Shown here one piece after another: positions 17,035-24,130 of a stretch of 64,000 nucleotides of DNA. The position numbers and the translations under genes were made by a program. This DNA is from Ochrobactrum sp. RH2CCR150 (GTDB lineage Bacteria > Pseudomonadota > Alphaproteobacteria > Rhizobiales > Rhizobiaceae), in NCBI GenBank assembly GCA_014138095.1, contig JACGXE010000004.1, forward strand, positions 1 to 64,000, read 5' to 3'. Positions within the stretch are counted from its first letter, which is position 1. Each line of letters begins with the position of its first letter. The notes under the pieces are model-generated. The model saw only the letters and a program-made list of their open reading frames with translations. It did no database searches and was not told the origin of the DNA.

Positions 17035-17778
17035 ATGGCACTCGTTGAAATCGACAAGGCAATCAAACGCTATGGGTCGCTGGAGGTTCTGTCCGGCATC
17101 AGCCTCGACATTGAAGAACATCAGGTCGTCTGCCTGATCGGCCCTTCCGGCTGCGGCAAGTCCACACTTTTGCGCTGCATCAACCGGCTGGAAACCATCG
17201 ATGAAGGTGAAATCCGCCTGCATGGCGACCGCGTGACCGGACCGGGCGTTGACCTTGATGTCCTGCGCCGCGAAATAGGCATTGTGTTTCAGGGATATAA
17301 TCTGTTCCCGCATATGACGGTGATGGAAAACGTCACACTTGGTCCGACCAAAGTGCTGGGCATGCCTGCCAGAGAAGCACAGGAAAAAGGCCTCGCACTT
17401 CTGGCCCGCATCGGGCTCGACCATAAGGCGAAGGAATATCCGGACCGGCTTTCCGGCGGACAGCAGCAGCGCGTCGCCATTGTGCGTGCGTTGATGATGG
17501 ATCCAACATTGCTGCTGTTGGATGAAATCACCTCGGCGCTCGATCCGGAACTGGTGTCGGAAGTGCTCGATATCGTGCGCGATCTGGCGACCAAAGGCAT
17601 GACCATGGTGCTGGCCACCCACGAAATGGGCTTTGCACGCGAGGTTGCAGACAAGGTCTGTTTCCTGCAAAACGGCAAGGTCTATGAAGAAGGTCCGCCT
17701 TCGCAAATATTCGGCAATCCGCAGGGTGAACGCACGCAAGCCTTTCTCAAGCGCATTATCGAAGCCGGTCGGCTCTGA
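17035..17778 (+). CDS. Amino-acid ABC transporter ATPase (GlnQ/HisP-like)
   Basis: A 247-residue ABC ATPase of the polar amino-acid import class. It has Walker [10 protein letters not shown] near residues 37-45, a Q-loop in GIVFQGYNLFPHMTV, the signature LSGGQQQRVAI near 140, Walker B LLLLDEITSALDPELV and switch His in LATHEMGFA. It energises the permease encoded just upstream. GAGGAG precedes an ATG-GAT-ATG; the second ATG at 17035 has better spacing (7 bases) than the one at 17029. The P1-family peptidase follows after 31 bases, so all five genes probably form one operon. Confidence 0.92.
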   Translation: MALVEIDKAIKRYGSLEVLSGISLDIEEHQVVCLIGPSGCGKSTLLRCINRLETIDEGEIRLHGDRVTGPGVDLDVLRREIGIVFQGYNLFPHMTVMENVTLGPTKVLGMPAREAQEKGLALLARIGLDHKAKEYPDRLSGGQQQRVAIVRALMMDPTLLLLDEITSALDPELVSEVLDIVRDLATKGMTMVLATHEMGFAREVADKVCFLQNGKVYEEGPPSQIFGNPQGERTQAFLKRIIEAGRL

Positions 17779-17809
17779 CCCTCGAATCTTTTGAACACGG
17801 AACGTGAAA

Positions 17810-18838
17810 ATGACTGCAACTGCGCGCGACTTCGGCATCATCTGTGGCATCATGCCAACCGGCAACAAAAATGCCATTACCGATGTGCCGGGCGTGCGGG
17901 TCGGTCATCACACTCTGCGCGATGGTGACATTAATACAGGTGTGACCGCCATTCTCCCCCATGACGGCAATCTCTATCGGCGCAAGGTGCTGGCTGCCTG
18001 CGATGTCATCAACGGGTTTGGCAAAAGCACAGGTCTCGTTCAGATCGAGGAACTCGGCACGCTGGAAACGCCGATCCTGCTGACCAACACGTTTGGCGTT
18101 GGCACCTGTGCCAACACTCTCATTCGTGAGGCGATTGCATGCAATCCGGATATTGGCCGGACAACGGCAACCGTTAATCCAGTGGTTCTGGAATGTAATG
18201 ACGGGCCGTTGAACGACATTCAGGCCATGGCTGTGACCGAAGATCACGCACGCCTTGCATTGGGCGCGGCTGGTGAAGATGTTGTCCAGGGCAATGTGGG
18301 TGCCGGAACCGGCATGAGCTGCTTTGGTTTCAAGGGCGGTATCGGCACGTCGTCCCGGCAATTCGAACTGGACGGCAAAACCTATCACCTCGGCATTCTG
18401 GCATTGACCAATTTTGGTCGTGCAGGCGATCTCGTTTTGCCCGATGGACGCCGCCCCTCGCCCAAGGCCGAAGCTCAGCCCGAGAAAGGCTCGGTCATTC
18501 TCGTTCTTGCAACCAATGTGCCTTTGGAACACCGGCAGCTGAAGCGCGTCACGCGGCGTTGCGGTGCAGGTCTGGCGCGGCTTGGCGCGTTCTGGGGCCA
18601 TGGCAGCGGCGATATGACCGTCGGCTTTTCTACGGCAGTAACATTCGATCATGACGAGCCGCGCGACTTCGTTCAGTTCATGGCCCTCAATGAAGACCGG
18701 ATCGACACCCTGTTTCGCGCGGCAACAGAAGCAACACAGGAAGCTGTGCTGAATTCCATGTGCGCAGCCGAAGCCATGCGCGGTCGCGCTGCCCGCCGTC
18801 GTTCATTGGCTGATTGGCTTGCCGCAAACGCCGCATAA
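17810..18838 (+). CDS. P1-family aminopeptidase (DmpA/BapA-like)
   Basis: A 342-residue member of the S58 (DmpA) family, N-terminal-nucleophile enzymes that cleave L-aminopeptides, D-esters or beta-peptides. The N-terminal ITDVPGVRVGHHTLRDGD, the TNTFGVGT segment and GNVGAGTGMSCFGFKGGIGTSS are family hallmarks. Known members cut themselves at a Gly-Ser bond to expose the catalytic Ser; the matching site is Gly227-Ser228, within EKGSVILVLATN. No signal peptide is seen, so it is likely cytoplasmic. As last gene after the aminotransferase and importer, it may release amino acids from imported peptides. A GTG at 17804 is an alternative start two codons upstream. Confidence 0.9.
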   Translation: MTATARDFGIICGIMPTGNKNAITDVPGVRVGHHTLRDGDINTGVTAILPHDGNLYRRKVLAACDVINGFGKSTGLVQIEELGTLETPILLTNTFGVGTCANTLIREAIACNPDIGRTTATVNPVVLECNDGPLNDIQAMAVTEDHARLALGAAGEDVVQGNVGAGTGMSCFGFKGGIGTSSRQFELDGKTYHLGILALTNFGRAGDLVLPDGRRPSPKAEAQPEKGSVILVLATNVPLEHRQLKRVTRRCGAGLARLGAFWGHGSGDMTVGFSTAVTFDHDEPRDFVQFMALNEDRIDTLFRAATEATQEAVLNSMCAAEAMRGRAARRRSLADWLAANAA

Positions 18839-18895
18839 TAACAATAGCTTCCGACATATCAGAACAGTCTGACCGAATGAAAGAGGGGCACATAG

Positions 18896-18965
18896 TTGGC
18901 GTTGTCAAACGGATTAAAATTTCATATTTCTAATATGTTACTTTAAAAATAATATTTAACGCCAA
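18896..18965. promoter_or_regulatory. AT-rich leader with nested inverted repeats
   Basis: TTGGCGTT (18896-18903) and AACGCCAA (18958-18965) form an outer dyad, and CATATT (18923-18928) with AATATG (18932-18937) an inner one. The region is much more AT-rich than the flanking genes. It sits just upstream of the possible small peptide gene and could be its operator or leader structure. Function unknown. Confidence 0.4.
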
Positions 18966-18980
18966 TTATTGAGAATTGTT

Positions 18981-19088
18981 TTGGACCCTATTTTACCTAT
19001 CCTTATTCCTGCACTCGCAACTGTTATCGGCACTCTGATTACAACTCTTCCAAGCATCATTTCTAGTATAGCCAAATTTTTTAGCTAG
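18981..19088 (+). CDS. Possible 35-residue hydrophobic peptide
   Basis: A short frame with a TTG start and TAG stop, preceded by GAGA at 18971-18974 with six bases of spacing. It encodes 35 residues: an acidic second residue, a Pro/Ile/Leu-rich first half (DPILPILIPALATVIG) and a possibly amphipathic end (SIISSIAKFFS). The only charges are Asp2 and a Lys near the C-terminus. I do not recognise a family; the character recalls small membrane-active peptides, such as phenol-soluble modulins, leaderless bacteriocins or type I toxins. It is followed by a hairpin and then by an exporter operon. TTG at 18969 would add four residues. The region is AT-rich and untested, so this may be chance. Confidence 0.4.
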   Translation: MDPILPILIPALATVIGTLITTLPSIISSIAKFFS

Positions 19089-19102
19089 CAAATTTAAATA
19101 TT

Positions 19103-19128
19103 TTGGCGCCGATTTACACCGGTGCCAA
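19103..19128 (+). terminator. Hairpin after the small peptide frame
   Basis: TTGGCGCCG (19103-19111) pairs with CGGTGCCAA (19120-19128) with one G-T, around an 8-base loop. The following sequence is AT-rich but lacks a clean T-run, so termination would be weak. It may instead be the 5' leader structure of the exporter operon. Confidence 0.45.
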
Positions 19129-19191
19129 TCTATAATAATTATCCATTTTCATTTTTTATTATTTATAATTGATTTTTGAGGAAGTATCCAA

Positions 19192-20658
19192 ATTATCAAA
19201 ATTCGACTCTGTGCGGTTTTGTTATTTTTTCCTTTTAGCGCTGGATGTGTTGCTGTCGGGCCGGATTATCATCCTCCACTTATCAACACGCCTCATGCGT
19301 GGAATAGTAAAGCTGATACCGCTGCCCCGCATCTCGCAGACTGGTGGAAAAATCTCGGCGATCCGATATTGGATCAACTGATTGCTGATGGCATTGATGG
19401 TAGTCCTGACGTCGCGACAGCAAAAGCGAAGGTGCGTCAGGCTCGAGCAGCTTACGCATCAGCGGGCGGCGGGCTTTATCCGAGCGTTAACGGCACGGTT
19501 AAATTCGAGCGTTCTGACCGCAATTCAAAAGACGCCAGCAACTCGTTGAGTGCAGGTTTATCTCCGACATGGGATCTGGACTTATTCGGTGCAAACGGGC
19601 GTGGCGTCGAGGCCGCATATTACGCGACAGAATCCGCCCATGAACAATTACGGGCAGCGCTTGTTATCCTGATCGGTGAGATTGCCACCAACTACGTGCA
19701 GTTACGCGGCATTCAGGCTCAGATCGCTATCGCGGAGCGCAACGTGGCTTCGCAACGCCGAACCGTGGCCTTGACACGTGCGCAGCTGGAAGCCGGGAAT
19801 ATATCGCAAGTCGATCTCCTCAGCGCGGAAACTCAGGTCGCAACTACGGAGGCCACAACTCCCGAACTACAGATCAACTATGCCGGGAAGCTGAACAAAC
19901 TATCCACTCTCACTGGACGATCATCGATAGCACTGGCTTCTATACTGGATAACCGGCGCGCTCTGCCCGCAGCACCTCGCAAAATAACAGCTGGCTTGCC
20001 CGCAAGTCTCTTGTTGAGCCGTCCCGATATACGGGCAGCTGAACGGTACTATGCCAAGGCGACAGCCACGATAGGTCAAAGACAGGCAGCCCTTTATCCA
20101 AGCATTTCCCTTACTGGCAACATTAATACGGGTGGCGCGAATTTCGGTGATCTTGCCAAACTGTCCACTATAGGCTGGTCATTTGGCCCCAGCCTCCAGA
20201 TACCTATTTTTCATGGCGGCAAGCTCCTTGCTGATGTCGATGCTGCACGGGCCGAACGCGACGTGGCGTTCATCACCTATCGAAGCAAAGTTCTGGCGGC
20301 CTTGAGCGAGGTCGAAAATGCAAGCGTCGCATTCAACCAAAACCGGTTGCGCATTGTGCAGCTGCAAAAAATCGTCGGTAATAGTCGCAAGATCAATGAG
20401 TTGACGCTCGAACAGTTCAAATCAGGGTCGAAGAATTTCCTCGATGTTCTGACTGCGCAACGTGAGTTGCTGAATCAGGAGAACACTCTCGCACAAGCGC
20501 GAACAGACATCATCGTCGATTACGTTTCCTTGCAAAAGACGCTCGGCGGCGGCTGGAACGGTCGGATTGATGTCGACAGACCGGAAGTCGTGGACCTCAA
20601 TACCGGCCCTCACCTCGTAAGGCTCTCTCCACCGGGCCGTCTCAAGAGGCAACAATGA
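19192..20658 (+). CDS. Outer-membrane efflux lipoprotein (TolC/NodT-type), probable non-canonical start
   Basis: An outer-membrane factor of the NodT/OprM lipoprotein class, which forms the exit duct of tripartite exporters. The lipobox FSAGC is followed by VAVGPDYHPP, the usual OprM-like start, and two repeated helical domains follow (LDQLIADGIDGSPDV and repeats of the RAAERYYAKATATIG type). The first canonical start, TTG at 19219, would leave only nine residues before the Cys and no basic residues. Reading back in frame gives IKIRLCAVLLFFPFSAGC, a proper lipoprotein signal, from an ATT at 19192 that lies 8 bases after GAGGAA. I therefore place the start there. The gene overlaps the MacA-like gene by four bases. 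Confidence 0.8.
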   Translation: MIKIRLCAVLLFFPFSAGCVAVGPDYHPPLINTPHAWNSKADTAAPHLADWWKNLGDPILDQLIADGIDGSPDVATAKAKVRQARAAYASAGGGLYPSVNGTVKFERSDRNSKDASNSLSAGLSPTWDLDLFGANGRGVEAAYYATESAHEQLRAALVILIGEIATNYVQLRGIQAQIAIAERNVASQRRTVALTRAQLEAGNISQVDLLSAETQVATTEATTPELQINYAGKLNKLSTLTGRSSIALASILDNRRALPAAPRKITAGLPASLLLSRPDIRAAERYYAKATATIGQRQAALYPSISLTGNINTGGANFGDLAKLSTIGWSFGPSLQIPIFHGGKLLADVDAARAERDVAFITYRSKVLAALSEVENASVAFNQNRLRIVQLQKIVGNSRKINELTLEQFKSGSKNFLDVLTAQRELLNQENTLAQARTDIIVDYVSLQKTLGGGWNGRIDVDRPEVVDLNTGPHLVRLSPPGRLKRQQ

Positions 20659-21869
20659 ACTCACCTAAACCATTATCAAAGCGGCGTCTTCGCAAACGCT
20701 GGCTAACACTTTTCGTTGTATCGGTGCTGACTGGCGGCTTGTTACTCCAGCAATGGTCTGCGCAAAAGCCACTTCCTGAAATGACGACCGTGCAACGCGG
20801 CGACATTGAAAGTTCCGTGCTGGCATCGGGCACATTGCGACCTAAAAATCTGGTTGCCATCGGCGCTCAGGCCACTGGACGCATACTCTCACTCAAGGTG
20901 AAGCCCGATCAGCACGTCAAAGAGGGTGACGTAGTCGCTCTTATTGATGCCACCAATCAGCAAAACGAACTCGACAAGGCCGAAGCGACGCTGCGCCAGA
21001 ACGAAGCGACCCGCGAGCAGAACCTCGCTGATCTGGAACTGGCAAAATTGAATCTCGCTCGCAATCAGATGATGATCGGTAAAAATGCGGTTGCGCGTTC
21101 TGAATATGACAAAGCCGTTGCGGAGATGAAAAAGCAACGGGCGCAGCTGGCCAATACGGAAGCAACCATAGCCGCATCTAAAGTGGGCGTGCGCATCGCG
21201 GAAACCAATCTGGCTTATACGCGCATTACAGCCCCGATTGATGGCACCATTCTTTCGACCGTGGCGCAGGAAGGTCAAAACGTCAACGCGCAGCAAACGG
21301 TCCCGACGATCGCAATCCTTGGTCAAGTGGACACGATGACGGTGGAAGCGGACATTTCTGAAGCCGATATTACCGAGGTTCATAGCGGCCTGCCGATCTA
21401 CTTCACCATTTCCGGAAGAAACGCAAAGCGTTACGACGCAAAGCTCGAAGCAATCGAACCCGCGCCGGATTCAGTTGTTAGCGATAAGAGCTTTGGCTCA
21501 AACAGCAGTTTGTCCAGCGCGACCGGCGTGACAGCTTCCGCCGTCTATTACAAAGGCAAGTTCAGTATTCCCAATCCGGATGGTCTGCTTCGCACCTATA
21601 TGACTACGGAGATTCATATCGTTCTGGCGAAGGTGAAAAACGTCTTACTGGTTCCTGTCTCGGCGCTGAAATCACAAAGCGATTCCGACTTCGATATTTC
21701 GGGCAAAGCCACCGTTCTCATCCTGACCGAAAACGGAACGCTTGAAGAGCGCACCGTGGAAACAGGCATAACCGACAAGATCAACACGGAAATCCGCTCA
21801 GGCTTGCAGGAGGGTGACAAGATCGTCACCGATAATCAAGAGACTAAAGAGACGGATGACGGTGATTGA
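20655..21869 (+). CDS. macA: MacA-like periplasmic adaptor of a tripartite exporter
   Basis: A 404-residue membrane-fusion protein. A basic N-terminus (KRRLRKRW) precedes one membrane segment (about 16-32). Then come the barrel-sandwich (lipoyl-like) half ARG-type segment VAIGAQATGRILSLKVKPDQHVKEGD (about 68-93), a coiled-coil hairpin (about 100-185), the second half-motif TRITAPIDGTILS (about 194-206), and beta-barrel and membrane-proximal domains to the end. The spacing fits MacA, which links an inner-membrane MacB to a TolC-type duct. ATG overlaps the outer-membrane gene by four bases. The C-terminus is unusually acidic (KETDDGD). The exported substrate is unknown. Confidence 0.88.
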   Translation: MNSPKPLSKRRLRKRWLTLFVVSVLTGGLLLQQWSAQKPLPEMTTVQRGDIESSVLASGTLRPKNLVAIGAQATGRILSLKVKPDQHVKEGDVVALIDATNQQNELDKAEATLRQNEATREQNLADLELAKLNLARNQMMIGKNAVARSEYDKAVAEMKKQRAQLANTEATIAASKVGVRIAETNLAYTRITAPIDGTILSTVAQEGQNVNAQQTVPTIAILGQVDTMTVEADISEADITEVHSGLPIYFTISGRNAKRYDAKLEAIEPAPDSVVSDKSFGSNSSLSSATGVTASAVYYKGKFSIPNPDGLLRTYMTTEIHIVLAKVKNVLLVPVSALKSQSDSDFDISGKATVLILTENGTLEERTVETGITDKINTEIRSGLQEGDKIVTDNQETKETDDGD

Positions 21870-21870
21870 T

Positions 21871-23835
21871 ATGAGCGATATGCCCTTGATCCTGTTGAGA
21901 GGTGTTTCACGTCACTATCCGTCTGGCGACACCTTCACCACGGTTCTGCGCAATATCAACCTCACCATTCAGCGCGGTGAGATGGTGGCGATTGTCGGTG
22001 CGTCCGGTTCGGGAAAATCCACGCTGATGAATATCCTCGGCTGTCTGGATCGCCCTTCCGAGGGGCAATATCTGATTTCCGGGCGCGTCACTGCGGAACT
22101 TGGTGCGGACGAACTGGCACAGCTTCGGCGCGAACATTTCGGCTTCATCTTCCAGCGCTATCATCTGTTGAACGAACTGGACGCTGTCGGCAATGTGGAA
22201 ATACCCGCTATTTATGCCGGTCAGACACGTGACGCGCGGCGCGAGCGAGCGCATGAAATCTTACGCCGCCTTGGCATGGGCGACCGGACCCACCATCGTC
22301 CCAACCAGCTTTCCGGAGGTCAACAGCAGCGCGTATCGATAGCGCGCGCACTCATCAACGATGCCGGTGTCATTCTTGCTGACGAGCCGACTGGCGCGCT
22401 CGACAGTCACAGCGGCGAGGAAGTGCTAGACATTCTTCAGGAACTGAACCGCGAAGGCCGTACAATCATCATTGTTACGCATGACCGCGCCGTGGCGACG
22501 CGGGCAAACCGCATCATTGAGATCCGGGACGGAGAGATCATTGCCGACACCTCTCGTGAGGACCGTTGTGGCACTCAGCAGAACCCAAAAACCGTAAACA
22601 CAACCGGGCAAAAACTTAAATCATTCAGCGGTATACGTGATCGCTTTAAAGAAGCTTTTGCGATGGCGCTGCGGTCTATGAATGCTCATCGGATGCGCAC
22701 ATTCCTCACAATGCTGGGAATCGTGATCGGTACGGCATCCGTTGTCTGTGTGACAGCGCTTGGGCAAGGCTCGCAACAGCGCATTCTCGAGAAGATCAGC
22801 AGCCTGGGCACGAACACGCTCTATGTCGGACCGGGAACCGGCTACGGTGATCTGAAGGCAGCTCTTGTCACCACACTGAGTGTCGATGATGCAACCGAAC
22901 TGGCCAAGCTGCCCTATGTTGTTGCCGCAACGCCGGAAAGCACAACAGCTGGAACGGTTCGCGTCGGCAACAAGGAAGTCAGCATCACCGTCAACGGCGT
23001 GAGCGAGCAATATTTCAGGGCGCGCAAAAGCAAGCTGATCGAGGGGCGATTCTTCGACAGAAAAGGCCTCGACAATCTCGCACAGGATGCGGTGATTGAT
23101 ACAAACACCAAGAAGGGACTTTTTCCGAATGTACAGGGATCCGTCGTCGGCAGAATAGTCTTTCTGAAGCAGATTCCCGTGCGCATCGTTGGTGTGACTA
23201 AGGCCGACGAACAAGGCATGGGGGGATCGAGTAAGCTTGAGCTTTTTCTGCCCTATACAACGGTCCAGACCCGTATGACCGGCTCACGCGCCCTGCAATC
23301 GATTGCCGTTCGTATCCGCGATACGATGGACCCGGCTGTGGCGGAAGAAATGGTGACTGCGTTCCTGGAAAGGCGTCATGGCAAGAAAGATTTCTTCATC
23401 TTCAACACAGACACATTGCAAAAGACCATTCAGGCAACGACGGCGATGCTGGCCCTGCTCATCGCAAGCATTGCGGGTATCTCGCTTTTCGTTGGTGGAA
23501 TCGGCGTGATGAACATCATGCTGGTCGCGGTCTCGGAAAGAATCAACGAGATCGGCGTGCGCATGGCCGTTGGCGCGCGGCAAAGCGATATCCTGCAACA
23601 GTTCCTGATCGAATCCATATTGGTATGCCTCATCGGAGGTGTGGCGGGCGTGCTGATCGCTGGAGGATTCGGCCTGCTGTTCGCGCAGTTCAGCACGATG
23701 TTCCAGCTCATCTATTCGCCGACATCCATTGTGATAGCGCTGCTTTGCTCAAGCCTTATCGGCATCGGCTTCGGTTTTATACCCGCCCGCAACGCTTCGC
23801 GACTCGATCCCGTGGTGGCGCTTGCCCGCGATTGA
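21871..23835 (+). CDS. macB: MacB-like ABC exporter, fused ATPase and permease
   Basis: A 654-residue inner-membrane exporter. Residues 1-230 are an ABC ATPase: Walker A GASGSGKS (43-50), signature LSGGQQQRVSIARAL, Walker B VILADEPTGALD. A first membrane segment lies near 285-305 (MRTFLTMLGIVIGTASVV), then a large periplasmic MacB core domain (about 305-525), then three C-terminal segments of FtsX type (for example GGIGVMNIMLVAVSERINEIGVRMAVGA). Length equals E. coli MacB (648). MacAB-TolC machines export macrolides, lipopeptides and small toxins. The start at 21871 lies just after the macA stop. An ATG at 21856, overlapping macA, is a second option. Confidence 0.92.
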   Translation: MSDMPLILLRGVSRHYPSGDTFTTVLRNINLTIQRGEMVAIVGASGSGKSTLMNILGCLDRPSEGQYLISGRVTAELGADELAQLRREHFGFIFQRYHLLNELDAVGNVEIPAIYAGQTRDARRERAHEILRRLGMGDRTHHRPNQLSGGQQQRVSIARALINDAGVILADEPTGALDSHSGEEVLDILQELNREGRTIIIVTHDRAVATRANRIIEIRDGEIIADTSREDRCGTQQNPKTVNTTGQKLKSFSGIRDRFKEAFAMALRSMNAHRMRTFLTMLGIVIGTASVVCVTALGQGSQQRILEKISSLGTNTLYVGPGTGYGDLKAALVTTLSVDDATELAKLPYVVAATPESTTAGTVRVGNKEVSITVNGVSEQYFRARKSKLIEGRFFDRKGLDNLAQDAVIDTNTKKGLFPNVQGSVVGRIVFLKQIPVRIVGVTKADEQGMGGSSKLELFLPYTTVQTRMTGSRALQSIAVRIRDTMDPAVAEEMVTAFLERRHGKKDFFIFNTDTLQKTIQATTAMLALLIASIAGISLFVGGIGVMNIMLVAVSERINEIGVRMAVGARQSDILQQFLIESILVCLIGGVAGVLIAGGFGLLFAQFSTMFQLIYSPTSIVIALLCSSLIGIGFGFIPARNASRLDPVVALARD

Positions 23836-23950
23836 TCTAACCTGTTGCACCGGATTCACGGGCAACACTCATTAAGGGAGGAATAAAATTCAACAACCCA
23901 TACGGGTTGCGTTTATTCTAATAAACTAGATTATTAAATATACATAAGCA

Positions 23951-23982
23951 TATGTAATATCTAATATAAATTAGATTACATA
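23951..23982. promoter_or_regulatory. AT-rich palindrome between macB and ftsK
   Basis: TATGTAATATCTAAT (23951-23965) and ATTAGATTACATA (23970-23982) are reverse complements apart from a two-base bulge. The 295-base gap holds no gene. The palindrome might be an operator or part of the ftsK promoter region; its role is unknown. Confidence 0.4.
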
Positions 23983-24130
23983 CATGGATATATGGAGCAT
24001 GAACCTGCGAGCGCGATGACGACACCTGTCAGAATTTTCTGGCCAATGGTGAATTTATGAAGGGGGTTGTTAACCTTCATTTTTTATTACTTGGGCTCAT
24101 TCAGGCGACAGTATCTATGGTTCAGGTATC

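Noticed and set aside
18897..18947. 16-codon frame TTG-GCG-TTG in the AT-rich leader
   Set aside because: Too short and no conserved features; it lies in the inverted-repeat region.
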